A DNA stretch of 64,000 nt from the NCBI RefSeq assembly GCF_014218705.1, contig NZ_JABBJF010000016.1, positions 37,914 to 101,913 of the forward strand, written 5' to 3'. Position 1 is the stretch's first letter. Every line of letters begins with the position of its first letter. Positions 1 through 8,635 of this stretch are shown here, piece by piece. Both the position numbers and the translations under genes were made by a program. Source of the DNA: Kluyvera sichuanensis (lineage in GTDB: Bacteria > Pseudomonadota > Gammaproteobacteria > Enterobacterales > Enterobacteriaceae). The notes under the pieces are model-generated. The model was given only the letters and a program-made list of their open reading frames with translations. It was not told the origin of the DNA and made no database searches.

Positions 1-235
1 CGCTAAACGTCAGGGGCTGAAAGTGCCGGACGATCTGTCCATTATTGGCTTCGATAACATTTCACTGGCAGAGTTTTGCGACCCGCCGCTCACCACAGTT
101 GCCCAGCCGCGTTTTGATATTGGTCGTGAAGCCATGCTGCTGCTGCTGAACCAGCTGAGCGGGCAGTTTGTTGATAGCGGTTCGCGTCTACTTGATTGCG
201 AACTGATCATTCGCGGCAGCACAAGCAAAATTTGA
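1..235 (+). CDS. cytR: CytR, C-terminal end (5' truncated by window)
   Basis: This is the last 77 codons of a LacI/GalR-family repressor, read in frame from base 2 to the TGA at 233-235. The text LSIIGFDN followed by CDPPLTTVAQPR is the usual C-terminal ligand-domain signature of CytR, the cytidine-responsive repressor of nucleoside uptake and catabolism genes that works with CRP. The DNA-binding domain lies outside the window. The identification rests on this C-terminal match and on ftsN following directly, as in E. coli. Confidence 0.9.
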   Translation, partial: AKRQGLKVPDDLSIIGFDNISLAEFCDPPLTTVAQPRFDIGREAMLLLLNQLSGQFVDSGSRLLDCELIIRGSTSKI

Positions 236-333
236 TGTAAAGCCGGGAGCTTTAAGACTTGCTTGTCTGGTCAAAGCCCCGTCGCTTAAGTAACATGTCG
301 GGCTAACTAACGGAAAAAGACAGCGAAACGATA

Positions 334-1305
334 GTGGCACAACGAGACTATGTACGCCGCAGCCAACAGGCACCTTCGCGGCGCAAGAACAGCGCTTCAC
401 GGAATACACGGAAAAAACAAAGTAACTTTCCGGCCGTCTCTCCTGCCATGGTGGCGATTGCTGCTGCAGTCGTCGTCGCCTTTATCGGCGGTTTGTACTT
501 CATCACGCATCATAAAAAAGAAGAGTCCGAAGCGCTCCAGGGCCGTCAGGTAACCGGGAACGGCCTTCCGCCGAAACCGGAAGAGCGCTGGCGCTATATC
601 AAAGAGCTGGAAAGTCGCCAGCCAGGCGTGCGTGCGCCAACCGAACCGTCAGCAGGCGGAGAAGTGATCAACCCGAATCAGCTTACCGACGAGCAGCGCC
701 AGCTGTTGGCCCAGATGCAGGCGGATATGCGCCAGCAGCCAACACAGCTGACGGAAGTGCCGTGGAACGAACAAACGCCGGAACAGCGCCAGCAAACCTT
801 GCAGCGCCAGCGTCTGGCGCAGCAGGCTCAGCAACAGCAGTGGTCACAGCAGCAGGTTGTGCAGCAGCCGCAAACGCGCACCGCGCCGCCGGTTCAGCAA
901 CCGCGTCAAACCCAGACCCAGCAGCCACCTAAGGCCACGGTCTCTAACAAGGCGCCGTATCAGGATCTGTTGCAGACGCCAGCGCACACCGCCGCCTCGC
1001 AGCCAAAAGCGCAGAGCAATAACGGTATCCCGGAAGTGCGTGAAGTCACGCCGCCGCCGAAGCCAGAGAAAAAAGACGATCGCCGCTGGATGGTGCAGTG
1101 CGGTTCCTTCAAAGGTGCCGAGCAGGCGGAAACCGTTCGTGCGCAGCTGGCGTTTGAAGGCTTTGATTCCAGAATCACCACCAACAACGGCTGGAATCGC
1201 GTGGTCATCGGCCCGGTCAAAGGCAAAGAGAACGTCGATAACACTATCGCCCGTCTGAAGCTGGCAGGTCACGGAAACTGCATTAGGCTCGCCTCCGGGG
1301 GTTGA
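334..1305 (+). CDS. ftsN: Cell division protein FtsN
   Basis: FtsN is a bitopic inner-membrane protein that triggers septal peptidoglycan synthesis through FtsA and FtsQLB/FtsWI. The 323 residues show a short basic cytoplasmic tail, one membrane segment at about residues 33-54 ([17 protein letters not shown]), a long Gln/Pro-rich periplasmic linker (about 90-230) and a C-terminal SPOR domain (about 245-320, [10 protein letters not shown] onward) that binds denuded glycan. The start is GTG at 334, as in E. coli, giving MAQRDYVRR. The linker is rich in Q and differs in length from E. coli, which is normal for this region. The stop codon overlaps the hslV heat-shock promoter. Confidence 0.97.
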   Translation: MAQRDYVRRSQQAPSRRKNSASRNTRKKQSNFPAVSPAMVAIAAAVVVAFIGGLYFITHHKKEESEALQGRQVTGNGLPPKPEERWRYIKELESRQPGVRAPTEPSAGGEVINPNQLTDEQRQLLAQMQADMRQQPTQLTEVPWNEQTPEQRQQTLQRQRLAQQAQQQQWSQQQVVQQPQTRTAPPVQQPRQTQTQQPPKATVSNKAPYQDLLQTPAHTAASQPKAQSNNGIPEVREVTPPPKPEKKDDRRWMVQCGSFKGAEQAETVRAQLAFEGFDSRITTNNGWNRVVIGPVKGKENVDNTIARLKLAGHGNCIRLASGG

Positions 1306-1329
1306 AACCCCCAAAAACCCCCCCATCTA
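1301..1329 (+). promoter_or_regulatory. Sigma-32 (heat-shock) promoter of hslVU
   Basis: A GTTGAAA -35 element (1301-1307) is separated by 13 bases from CCCCATCTA (1321-1329), which fits the RpoH pattern CTTGAA-N13-15-CCCCATNT. The -35 element includes the ftsN stop codon TGA at 1303-1305. The position, just ahead of hslV, agrees with the known heat-shock control of hslVU in E. coli. Confidence 0.85.
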
Positions 1330-1341
1330 TACTTACATTCT

Positions 1342-1370
1342 GCCCCGTACGCGTGACCGCGATACGGGGC
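1342..1370 (+). promoter_or_regulatory. Stem-loop in the hslVU 5' UTR
   Basis: GCCCCGTA (1342-1349) pairs perfectly with TACGGGGC (1363-1370) around a 13-base loop in the untranslated leader, 37 bases ahead of the hslV start. No U-run follows, so it is not a terminator. A similar hairpin in the E. coli hslVU leader is reported to stabilise the mRNA. The same role here is inferred. Confidence 0.65.
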
Positions 1371-1406
1371 CCCTACATATCGTATTTGCAACAAAGGGGT
1401 CTGCTC

Positions 1407-1937
1407 GTGACAACAATAGTAAGTGTTCGCCGTAACGGCCACGTCGTAATCGCCGGTGATGGTCAGGCCACGTTGGGCAATACCGTCATGAAAGGCAACG
1501 TGAAAAAAGTTCGCCGTCTGTACAACGACAAAGTGATCGCCGGCTTCGCGGGCGGCACTGCGGACGCCTTCACGCTGTTCGAACTGTTTGAACGTAAGCT
1601 GGAAATGCACCAGGGCCATCTGGTCAAAGCCGCCGTTGAGCTGGCGAAAGACTGGCGTACCGACCGTATGCTGCGCAAGCTGGAAGCCCTGCTGGCGGTC
1701 GCGGACGAAACCGCGTCGCTTATCATCACCGGTAATGGTGATGTGGTGCAGCCAGAGAACGACCTGATTGCTATCGGCTCTGGCGGCCCGTACGCCCAGG
1801 CCGCTGCCCGTGCCCTGCTGGAAAATACCGAGCTTGGCGCACGTGAGATTGCTGAAAAAGCGTTGAGTATTGCAGGTGATATCTGCATCTATACCAACCA
1901 TTTCCACACCATCGAAGAATTACCATCTAAGGCGTAA
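1407..1937 (+). CDS. hslV: HslV, ATP-dependent protease peptidase subunit
   Basis: HslV (ClpQ) forms the proteolytic double hexamer of the HslVU protease, a bacterial relative of the proteasome beta subunit. The 176-residue protein begins [20 protein letters not shown]. After removal of Met, Thr1 is the nucleophile. The start is GTG at 1407, matching the family start. An upstream in-frame extension to 1302 would run through the promoter and remove the N-terminal Thr, so it is rejected. hslU follows 9 bases after the stop, in one heat-shock operon. Confidence 0.97.
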   Translation: MTTIVSVRRNGHVVIAGDGQATLGNTVMKGNVKKVRRLYNDKVIAGFAGGTADAFTLFELFERKLEMHQGHLVKAAVELAKDWRTDRMLRKLEALLAVADETASLIITGNGDVVQPENDLIAIGSGGPYAQAAARALLENTELGAREIAEKALSIAGDICIYTNHFHTIEELPSKA

Positions 1938-1946
1938 GGATCTCCC

Positions 1947-3278
1947 ATGTCTGAAATGACCCCACGCGAAATTGTCAGCGAGCTGAACAAACACATCATC
2001 GGTCAGGACGCCGCTAAGCGTTCCGTGGCTATCGCCTTACGTAACCGCTGGCGTCGTATGCAGCTCGACGAAGAGCTGCGCCACGAAGTCACGCCGAAAA
2101 ACATTCTGATGATCGGCCCAACCGGCGTTGGTAAAACCGAAATTGCCCGTCGTCTGGCGAAACTTGCCAACGCACCGTTCATCAAAGTGGAAGCCACCAA
2201 GTTCACCGAAGTGGGCTATGTGGGTAAAGAAGTGGACTCTATCATCCGCGATCTGACTGATTCTGCTATCAAAATGGTACGCGTTCAGTCTATCGAGAAA
2301 AACCGCTACCGCGCAGAAGAGATGGCGGAAGAGCGCATTCTCGACGTGCTGATCCCACCGGCAAAAAACAACTGGGGCCAGGCTGAACAGCCGTCTGAGC
2401 CGTCTGCTGCACGTCAGGCATTCCGTAAAAAACTGCGTGAAGGCCAGCTGGACGACAAAGAGATTGAGATCGATCTCGCTGCGGCACCGATGGGCGTTGA
2501 AATCATGGCACCTCCTGGCATGGAAGAGATGACCAGCCAGCTGCAGTCCATGTTCCAGAACTTGGGCGGCCAGAAACAGAAACCGCGTAAGCTGAAAATC
2601 AAAGATGCGATGAAGCTGTTGATTGAAGAAGAAGCGGCGAAGCTGGTCAACCCGGAAGAGCTGAAGCAGGACGCGATCGACGCTGTTGAGCAGCACGGTA
2701 TCGTGTTCATCGACGAAATCGACAAAATCTGTAAGCGCGGCGAATCCTCCGGCCCGGACGTTTCCCGTGAAGGCGTACAGCGTGACCTGCTGCCGCTGGT
2801 TGAAGGCTGCACCGTCTCCACCAAACACGGTATGGTCAAAACTGACCACATCCTGTTTATCGCCTCCGGCGCGTTCCAGGTGGCGAAGCCGTCTGACCTG
2901 ATCCCTGAGCTGCAGGGTCGTCTGCCGATTCGCGTAGAGCTACAGGCGCTGACCACCAGCGACTTCGAACGTATCCTGACGGAGCCAAATGCCTCCGTTA
3001 CCGTTCAGTACAAAGCGCTGATGGCAACCGAAGGCGTGAACATCGAGTTCACCGAATCCGGTATCAAGCGTATCGCCGAAGCGGCATGGCAGGTTAACGA
3101 AACCACCGAGAACATCGGTGCTCGTCGTCTGCACACGGTGCTGGAACGTCTGATGGAAGATATCTCCTATGACGCCAGCGACCTCAACGGACAAAGCATC
3201 ACAATTGATGCGGAATACGTGAGCAAACATCTGGATGCATTAGTCGCAGATGAAGATCTGAGCCGTTTTATCCTATAA
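1947..3278 (+). CDS. hslU: HslU, ATPase and unfoldase of HslVU
   Basis: HslU (ClpY) is the AAA+ unfoldase that recognises substrates such as SulA and RpoH and feeds them to HslV. Over 443 residues one sees Walker A GPTGVGKT (57-64), the GYVG pore loop (90-93), an inserted I domain (about 110-240), Walker B VFIDEID (about 252-258) and the conserved C-terminal tail ending RFIL, which docks into HslV and activates it. The length equals the E. coli protein. A strong terminator follows. Confidence 0.98.
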   Translation: MSEMTPREIVSELNKHIIGQDAAKRSVAIALRNRWRRMQLDEELRHEVTPKNILMIGPTGVGKTEIARRLAKLANAPFIKVEATKFTEVGYVGKEVDSIIRDLTDSAIKMVRVQSIEKNRYRAEEMAEERILDVLIPPAKNNWGQAEQPSEPSAARQAFRKKLREGQLDDKEIEIDLAAAPMGVEIMAPPGMEEMTSQLQSMFQNLGGQKQKPRKLKIKDAMKLLIEEEAAKLVNPEELKQDAIDAVEQHGIVFIDEIDKICKRGESSGPDVSREGVQRDLLPLVEGCTVSTKHGMVKTDHILFIASGAFQVAKPSDLIPELQGRLPIRVELQALTTSDFERILTEPNASVTVQYKALMATEGVNIEFTESGIKRIAEAAWQVNETTENIGARRLHTVLERLMEDISYDASDLNGQSITIDAEYVSKHLDALVADEDLSRFIL

Positions 3279-3308
3279 TCGCGTTCACTGCATTTTCATC
3301 TTTAATTG

Positions 3309-3335
3309 ATGGGGCTGAAAAGCCCCATTTTTATT
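3309..3335 (+). terminator. Rho-independent terminator after hslU
   Basis: ATGGGGCT (3309-3316), a GAAA loop and AGCCCCAT (3321-3328) run into TTTTTATT. It ends the hslVU transcript just before menA. Confidence 0.85.
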
Positions 3336-3346
3336 GGCTAATTATT

Positions 3347-4273
3347 ATGACAAATACACCTGTAAGCCGCTCTCAGGCCTGGCTGGAAAGTCTGCGCCCG
3401 AAAACGTTACCTCTGGCCTGCGCGGCGATTATCGTCGGTACCGCGCTATCGTGGTGGCAGGGGCACTTTAACGCGGGCGTTGCCGTACTGGCGCTGATCA
3501 CCGCAAGCCTGCTGCAAATCCTCTCTAACCTCGCCAACGACTATGGCGATGCGGTGAAAGGCAGCGATAAGCCGGACCGCATCGGCCCACTGCGCGGTAT
3601 GCAAAAAGGGGTGATCACCAAAGAACAGATGAAGCGCGCGCTGATTATCACCGTCGGGCTTATCTGCATCTCTGGTCTTGCTCTGCTGTTTACCGCTTCG
3701 CAGACAACCGGTGACTTTATCGGCTTCCTGGTGTTGGGGCTGCTGGCCATTATTGCCGCTATCACCTACACCGTCGGCACGCGCCCATACGGTTATATTG
3801 GCCTTGGCGACATCTCGGTGCTGATCTTCTTCGGCTGGCTGAGCGTGATTGGCAGCTGGTACTTGCAGACGCATACTCTGAGCAGCGCGATTATTCTGCC
3901 CGCTACCGCCTGCGGCCTGCTGGCGACGGCGGTGCTCAATATCAATAACCTGCGTGATATCGACAGCGACCGCGAAAACGGCAAGAACACCCTGGCCGTA
4001 CGTCTGGGGCCGGTTAACGCCCGCCGCTACCACGTCTGTCTGCTGATGGGGACGCTAGTCTGCCTGGCGCTGTTTAACCTGCTCTCGCTGCATAGCCCGT
4101 GGGGCTGGCTGTTTATCCTCAGCGCGCCGCTGCTGGTGAAACAAGCGCGCTTTGTGATGCGCGAGCGCTCGCCGCAGGCGATGCCGCCGATGCTGGAACG
4201 CACGGTGAAAGGAGCGCTATTAACTAACCTGCTGTTCGTCATCGGGATTGTGCTCAGCAAGGCGCTGGCTTAA
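3347..4273 (+). CDS. menA: MenA, 1,4-dihydroxy-2-naphthoate octaprenyltransferase
   Basis: MenA prenylates 1,4-dihydroxy-2-naphthoate to demethylmenaquinone at the inner membrane. It is a UbiA-family protein of 308 residues (same as E. coli) with about eight or nine membrane segments. Both Asp-rich prenyl-diphosphate motifs are visible: NDYGD at 64-68, with DKPDR following, and NNLRDIDSDREN in the second half. It starts 11 bases after the hslU terminator and probably has its own promoter or depends on read-through. rraA follows about 90 bases downstream. Confidence 0.97.
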   Translation: MTNTPVSRSQAWLESLRPKTLPLACAAIIVGTALSWWQGHFNAGVAVLALITASLLQILSNLANDYGDAVKGSDKPDRIGPLRGMQKGVITKEQMKRALIITVGLICISGLALLFTASQTTGDFIGFLVLGLLAIIAAITYTVGTRPYGYIGLGDISVLIFFGWLSVIGSWYLQTHTLSSAIILPATACGLLATAVLNINNLRDIDSDRENGKNTLAVRLGPVNARRYHVCLLMGTLVCLALFNLLSLHSPWGWLFILSAPLLVKQARFVMRERSPQAMPPMLERTVKGALLTNLLFVIGIVLSKALA

Positions 4274-4365
4274 CTGACAAATATCAATTAACAATTGATG
4301 ATTTTGCCAACAATGCATAGAGCGCGATATACTAAAATCACTCGCAGCAACTGAGCGTTAATCCT

Positions 4366-4851
4366 ATGAAATACGATACTTCCGAGCTTTGCGACATCTA
4401 CCAGGAAGATGTCAACGTAGTAGAACCCCTGTTCTCTAACTTTGGCGGGCGGCTGTCGTTCGGTGGGCAAATCATCACCGTAAAATGTTTCGAGGATAAC
4501 GGGTTGCTGTACGATCTGCTCGAACAGAACGGTCGTGGCCGCATTCTGCTGGTCGACGGCGGCGGTTCTGTCCGTCGCGCGCTGATCGACGCTGACCTCG
4601 CCCGTCTGGCCACTCAAAACGAGTGGGAAGGCATTGTGGTGTATGGCGCAGTGCGTCAGGTTGATGATCTGGAAGAGCTGGATATCGGCATTCAGGCGAT
4701 TGCCGCGATTCCGGTTGGCGCAGCGGGCGAAGGTATCGGCGAAAGCGACGTACGCGTCAACTTCGGCGGCGTAACCTTCTTCTCCGGCGACCATCTGTAT
4801 GCTGATAACACCGGCATTATCCTGTCGGAAGATGCGCTGGATATCGAATAA
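4366..4851 (+). CDS. rraA: RraA, inhibitor of ribonuclease E
   Basis: RraA is a small trimeric protein that binds the C-terminal half of RNase E and the helicase RhlB, lowering RNA decay. The 161-residue sequence beginning [20 protein letters not shown] equals the E. coli length and shows the MenG-like fold signature [16 protein letters not shown] promoter-like stretch (TATACT near 4328) lies in the 92-base gap after menA. In E. coli zapB and the glpFKX genes follow. Here the next gene is pfkA on the other strand, sharing one terminator. Confidence 0.97.
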   Translation: MKYDTSELCDIYQEDVNVVEPLFSNFGGRLSFGGQIITVKCFEDNGLLYDLLEQNGRGRILLVDGGGSVRRALIDADLARLATQNEWEGIVVYGAVRQVDDLEELDIGIQAIAAIPVGAAGEGIGESDVRVNFGGVTFFSGDHLYADNTGIILSEDALDIE

Positions 4852-4866
4852 GCGCCTGACGCATAC

Positions 4867-4899
4867 AAAAAAGCCTTCTCAATGAGAAGGCTTTTTTTT
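4867..4899. terminator. Bidirectional terminator between rraA and pfkA
   Basis: AAAAAAGCCTTCTC, AAT, then GAGAAGGCTTTTTTTT is a perfect palindrome with A/T runs on both sides. It can end rraA (+) and pfkA (-) transcripts. Confidence 0.9.
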
Positions 4900-4933
4900 C
4901 GCTCAAATCTGCCCGTTACCGGGCAAACGCGGC

Positions 4934-5896
4934 TTAGTACAGCTGTTTAGCGCATTCCAGCCAGTCACCTTTGAACGGACGCTTCATATTTTCGATAGCG
5001 TCGATGATGTCATGGTGAACCAGTTTTTCGTTCTGAATACCGACGCAACGGCCACCAAAGCCCTGCTGCAGCAGTTCAATCGCGTAGGCGCCCATACGGG
5101 ATGCCAGGATGCGGTCGTAAGGAACCGGGGAGCCGCCGCGCTGGATGTGGCCCAGAACGGTTGCACGGGTTTCACGACCGGTTTCAGCTTCGATGAAGTG
5201 AGCCAGTTCGTCAACGTCGCACATATGCTCGGTAATCGCCACGATGGCGTGTTTCTTACCTTTAGCGATGCCCGCTTTGATTTCAGCAACCAGGTCATCA
5301 CGTTTGAATTCAACTTCTGGCACCACGATAAATTCGCAGCCGCCCGCGATAGCCGCAGCCAGAGTCAGGTCGCCGCAGTAACGGCCCATCACTTCAACAA
5401 CGGAGATACGCTGGTGAGAAGAAGAGGTGTCACGCAGACGGTCAATCGCTTCAACGACGGTGCTCAGCGCGGTGAAGAAACCGATGGTGTAGTCGGTGCC
5501 TTTGATATCGTTATCGATGGTGCCCGGCAGGCCGATGCATGGGAAGCCCATTTCGGTCAGGCGCACGGCGCCCATGTAGGAACCGTCACCGCCGATAACT
5601 ACCAGCGCATCGATACCACGTTTTTTCAGGTTTTCGATAGCCACGGCACGGATGTTTTCATCACGGAATTCCGGGAAACGCGCGGAGCCCAGGAAGGTGC
5701 CGCCACGGTTAATCATGTCTGACACGCTGTAACGGTCGAGCTGTACCATACGATCTTCGTACAGGCCCAGATAACCGTCATAGACGCCCATGACTTCAAT
5801 GCCTTCCGTCAATGCTGCGCGTACGACACCGCGAATGGCGGCGTTCATACCCGGCGCATCACCGCCACTTGTCAACACACCGATTTTCTTAATCAT
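4934..5896 (-). CDS. pfkA: PfkA, 6-phosphofructokinase I
   Basis: PfkA phosphorylates fructose-6-phosphate to fructose-1,6-bisphosphate and is the main glycolytic PFK. The 320 residues (same as E. coli) contain GGDAPGMN (11-18) and GGDGS for ATP binding, catalytic TIDNDI (Asp128 and Asp130), the MGRYCG loop and LGHIQRGG for substrate. An overlapping Cra operator lies upstream. fieF follows upstream on the same strand, as in E. coli. This copy is the reference for the divergent PFK-like gene at 31.9-32.9 kb. Confidence 0.98.
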   Translation of the reverse strand: MIKKIGVLTSGGDAPGMNAAIRGVVRAALTEGIEVMGVYDGYLGLYEDRMVQLDRYSVSDMINRGGTFLGSARFPEFRDENIRAVAIENLKKRGIDALVVIGGDGSYMGAVRLTEMGFPCIGLPGTIDNDIKGTDYTIGFFTALSTVVEAIDRLRDTSSSHQRISVVEVMGRYCGDLTLAAAIAGGCEFIVVPEVEFKRDDLVAEIKAGIAKGKKHAIVAITEHMCDVDELAHFIEAETGRETRATVLGHIQRGGSPVPYDRILASRMGAYAIELLQQGFGGRCVGIQNEKLVHHDIIDAIENMKRPFKGDWLECAKQLY

Positions 5897-6011
5897 GACT
5901 ACCTCTGAACTTAGGAATGCTAAAAATTAATTCTTCTGCCCGAAGCGCTCCCGCAATTGTAGGGGGGAGAGAACGACTCTATGTAGAGATAGTATATCAA
6001 GCGCTTCTTGC

Positions 6012-6023
6012 TGAATTGATTCA
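6012..6023. promoter_or_regulatory. Candidate Cra (FruR) operator upstream of pfkA
   Basis: TGAATTGATTCA is a palindrome close to the Cra consensus TGAAWCGNTTCA. It lies 116-127 bases upstream of the pfkA start codon, just ahead of a TATACT -10 candidate on the minus strand (about 5990). Repression of pfkA by Cra from a similar site is established in E. coli. Confidence 0.65.
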
Positions 6024-6097
6024 GGTCAGGCTAACCGGCGGTTATTTATACAAATAATGCCGACTTAGCTCACATTTCGTACAACCACTGCGAAAGT

Positions 6098-6991
6098 TCA
6101 AACGTCTCTGTTTGCCTGCAGCATAACAGAGCATGGATCCTGATGAATAATCACGTCGGACCCAGGAAAACGATGCAAAATCGCCTGCTCCACCTGATCG
6201 GCAACGTGATGTGCCTGAACCAGCGGCAGGTTGTCTTCCATTTCAATATGAATCTGAATAAAGCGGGTCGGCCCTGACTGCCGCGTTCGGAGATCGTGAG
6301 CACCGCTCACACCTGGCCAGGTGGTCACGATGTCGAAAATTTCCTGACGTTCTTCATCGGGCAGCGCGCGATCCAATAACGATTGCACCGCTTCGTACCC
6401 CATGCGTAACGCGCTATATAGAATATAGATGCCAATTCCTAATGCAAACAGCGCATCGGCGCGATGCCAGCCGTACCAGGAGAGGCCGAGCGCGACAAGA
6501 ATCGCGCCGTTCATCATAACATCAGACTGATAATGAAGCATATCCGCGCGTACGGCCTGGCTCTGGGTTTTTCTGACTACCCAGCGCTGAAACGTCACGA
6601 GAACTAATGTACTGATAAGCGCAATCACCGTCACCACCACCCCGATGCCCGGCTGGCTCATCGGCGTTGGTCGTGCCAGATGCTGAATCCCGGTCAAGAA
6701 CAGGAACAGCGCCGAACCGGAAATAAACATACTCTGCGCCAGCGCCGCCAACGATTCGGCCTTACCGTGCCCAAAGGTGTGCTCCTCATCCGCCGGTTGC
6801 AGCGAATAGCGCACCACCAGCAGGTTGGTCAGCGAGGCGGCGATATCCACCAATGAATCGACCAGCGCCGCCAGAATACTGACTGACCCGGTATACCACC
6901 ACGCAAAAATTTTAATCACCAGCAGCACGGAAGCCATGACCGTCGCGGCGATTGCAGCACGACTTACCAGTCGTCCATAAGATTGATTCAT
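6098..6991 (-). CDS. fieF: FieF, ferrous iron/zinc efflux antiporter
   Basis: FieF (YiiP) is a cation diffusion facilitator that exports Zn2+ or Fe2+ in exchange for protons. The 297 residues starting [13 protein letters not shown] carry six membrane segments followed by a C-terminal cytoplasmic metal-binding domain. Metal-site motifs LVDSLVD (TM2) and HYQSD (TM5) are present. The ATG at 6991 is preferred over an ATG two codons upstream because it matches the family start and has GGAGTG 4-9 bases upstream. In E. coli cpxP is the neighbour upstream. Here a toxin-antitoxin pair lies between them. Confidence 0.96.
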   Translation of the reverse strand: MNQSYGRLVSRAAIAATVMASVLLVIKIFAWWYTGSVSILAALVDSLVDIAASLTNLLVVRYSLQPADEEHTFGHGKAESLAALAQSMFISGSALFLFLTGIQHLARPTPMSQPGIGVVVTVIALISTLVLVTFQRWVVRKTQSQAVRADMLHYQSDVMMNGAILVALGLSWYGWHRADALFALGIGIYILYSALRMGYEAVQSLLDRALPDEERQEIFDIVTTWPGVSGAHDLRTRQSGPTRFIQIHIEMEDNLPLVQAHHVADQVEQAILHRFPGSDVIIHQDPCSVMLQANRDV

Positions 6992-7061
6992 AAACACTCC
7001 TGCTTTCGATCTGCGTAGTATAGCGGAATGTATGAGGGGTGCGCGGTGACGAATTTAAGAC

Positions 7062-7099
7062 AAAAAAACGCACAATGGAAACTGCCATCATGCGTTTTT
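7062..7099 (-). terminator. Terminator after the HigB/HigA-like pair
   Basis: On the minus strand ACGCATGATGG and CCATTGTGCGT pair around a short loop and run into TTTTTTTG. It lies between the antitoxin stop (7123) and fieF. Confidence 0.7.
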
Positions 7100-7122
7100 C
7101 AATCTCACGGTACCGTTCACCG

Positions 7123-7461
7123 TTACTCAATAATCAGGCGTACTTTTTTACCAATCAGCGTCGCCATGCCAACCAGCGTATCCAACGTGAATTTTTCGGT
7201 TTTCTTATTCACCACATCCGATACCCTCGGGCGAGAAACGCGCAGCACCTTCGCTGCATCCAACTGTTTATAACCTTCGCGCTTCATCCAGGCAGCAATT
7301 TCACCCATCAGCTGTTTTTTAAGCGCATCCGTTCTGGCCATCTCGGCACGAGATTCTGCGAGGAGCTTTGTTGCCTCTTCAGGCGCAAATCCGAGGTCGG
7401 CAAATACGTTGCCGTCAGCCTTCGTCACATGGCGAACTTTAGTATCAATATCTTTCGTCAT
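7123..7461 (-). CDS. HigA-like XRE antitoxin/regulator
   Basis: A 112-residue protein with a C-terminal helix-turn-helix of the XRE type: AAKVLRVSRPRVSDVV lies at about 69-84, preceded by an acidic/basic helical N-terminal part. Its start codon overlaps the toxin stop (ATGA). The toxin-first order and the second-domain HTH are typical of HigBA-type pairs with a Gp49-like toxin. The expected role is to neutralise the toxin and repress the common promoter. The family call is by motif and context. Confidence 0.8.
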   Translation of the reverse strand: MTKDIDTKVRHVTKADGNVFADLGFAPEEATKLLAESRAEMARTDALKKQLMGEIAAWMKREGYKQLDAAKVLRVSRPRVSDVVNKKTEKFTLDTLVGMATLIGKKVRLIIE

Positions 7462-7799
7462 TTTGCTCTCCTCCGCTGCGCAACAGCCTCTTTATATCGA
7501 CTCGTAATGATGAAAACATCTCTCGGGCTGGTTTTCTGCGTCTTCTTCTGAAACCCATGGAGCACGCATACTGCATCGTCAAATTTGGCGACATACACAA
7601 CGCGATACTCACCATCTTCACCATGCAGCCTAATCTCAATAACCCCTGAGCCCCAGTCATTAATCGATTTCCAATCTGACGGCTCCTTCCCGTTTTGCAC
7701 TTTATCCAGTTCAAATCCAGCCTCACGCCGGACATCAACCGGGAAAGCGATGAGATCGTCCAGAGACGTTCCCATCCACTCAATCTGCTTCGTCGCCAC
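7458..7799 (-). CDS. HigB/RelE-superfamily toxin (Gp49-like)
   Basis: The 113-residue protein has the core seen in phage Gp49/HigB-like RelE-fold toxins: a basic N-terminus with IEWMGTS and DVRREAG, the strand VYVAKFDDAVCVLHGFQKK, and a basic C-terminal helix ending RRRAK. Members are ribosome-dependent mRNA endonucleases. The reading frame is open to 7931, but GTG at 7799 is chosen because it gives the family-length protein and has AGAAGG 8 bases upstream. A TATAAT-like -10 lies near 7835. The pair sits between cpxP and fieF, which are adjacent in E. coli, so it is an insertion. Confidence 0.78.
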   Translation of the reverse strand: MATKQIEWMGTSLDDLIAFPVDVRREAGFELDKVQNGKEPSDWKSINDWGSGVIEIRLHGEDGEYRVVYVAKFDDAVCVLHGFQKKTQKTSPRDVFIITSRYKEAVAQRRRAK

Positions 7800-7910
7800 C
7801 CTGCGATACCTTCTCAGCCTTGAAAAGGTATAAAATATTATACAGTAAAGAGCAAAAAACGAACAGCATGATAATAATGAAAGATCGAACAGAAAGTGCC
7901 GGAAAAAAGA

Positions 7911-7969
7911 CAAAAAAAACCCCCTCATCATGAGGGGGAAGACAGGGATGGTGTCTATGGCAAGGAAAA
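7911..7969 (-). ncRNA. cpxQ: CpxQ sRNA, from the cpxP 3' UTR
   Basis: Downstream of the cpxP stop the minus strand reads TTTTCCTTGCCATAGACACC and on into a CCCCCTCATCATGAGGGGG terminator hairpin followed by eight T. This matches the E. coli/Salmonella CpxQ sRNA, an Hfq-binding RNA cut from cpxP mRNA by RNase E that represses envelope protein mRNAs such as cpxP-regulon porin and NhaB messages. The 5' end is placed by similarity and may be off by a few bases. The hairpin (7920-7938) also terminates cpxP. Confidence 0.85.
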
Positions 7970-7979
7970 ACAGGGTTTG

Positions 7980-8486
7980 TTACTGGTTGCTACGGGTATT
8001 GCTACTAAACAGGTTCTGACTCGGTACTGAACCTTGCTGCATCCGTGCAACGTCACGCAGCTGCTCCATACGCTGCTGGTGATTCTCATTTAAAGCCGCT
8101 TGCTGCTCCGGCGTTAACAGGCGGTACATCTGGTTGCGTACCCGCGCCATTTCTACCTGGCGATTTACCTGCTCCTCGGCCATTTTCTCGGCCTGGGCTC
8201 GCACGGCGGCTTCATCAAATTTTTCTGCGGTGACAAGGCGATGCATTGTCTCCATTTCGCTAACATTAACAGGTGGACGATCGTGTCGTGCCCTTTGCAT
8301 CAGATCGCGCATCTGTTGGCGTTGATGTTCGGTTAAACTAATACCGTCGAACATATGGCCCTGGCCGTTCCGCAGCGTATTGCTTTCCGCTGGGTGCCAG
8401 TTAACGCTGGTGACGACTTCATCGGCCTGGCTATATGCACTGAATGCCAGCGTTGAGGCCATGACGGCAGCGATAACATTGCGCAT
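7980..8486 (-). CDS. cpxP: CpxP, periplasmic inhibitor of CpxA
   Basis: CpxP is a small Spy-like periplasmic protein that damps the CpxA sensor and delivers misfolded pilins to DegP. The 168 residues begin with a signal peptide ([21 protein letters not shown]), then two LTxxQ-type repeats, [13 protein letters not shown] and [13 protein letters not shown], the family signature. The ATG at 8486 matches the E. coli start. A GTG one codon upstream is also possible. Transcription diverges from cpxRA and a CpxR box lies between. Confidence 0.96.
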   Translation of the reverse strand: MRNVIAAVMASTLAFSAYSQADEVVTSVNWHPAESNTLRNGQGHMFDGISLTEHQRQQMRDLMQRARHDRPPVNVSEMETMHRLVTAEKFDEAAVRAQAEKMAEEQVNRQVEMARVRNQMYRLLTPEQQAALNENHQQRMEQLRDVARMQQGSVPSQNLFSSNTRSNQ

Positions 8487-8566
8487 CACATGCTCCCAAA
8501 AACTTTTGTGTCGCGATTCAACGAGAGACAGTTTACGATTCAGGCTGCAAACATCCGTCAGGGGGT

Positions 8567-8581
8567 GTAAAACAACGTAAA
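8567..8581. promoter_or_regulatory. CpxR box between cpxP and cpxRA
   Basis: GTAAA-ACAAC-GTAAA is a perfect match to the CpxR recognition pattern GTAAA-N5-GTAAA. It lies in the 149-base divergent region, where phosphorylated CpxR activates cpxP and cpxRA in E. coli. Confidence 0.88.
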
Positions 8582-8635
8582 GTCATGGATTCGCTGGCTC
8601 TGATGACGTAATTTCTGCCTCGGAGGGATGAAAAT

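Noticed and set aside
1302..1406. An extended hslV start at 1302
   Set aside because: It would pass through the heat-shock promoter and leader hairpin and hide the Thr nucleophile that must follow the start Met.
2037..2849. A 270-codon minus-strand frame opposite hslU
   Set aside because: It lies wholly inside the intact hslU gene and has low-complexity residue content typical of shadow frames.
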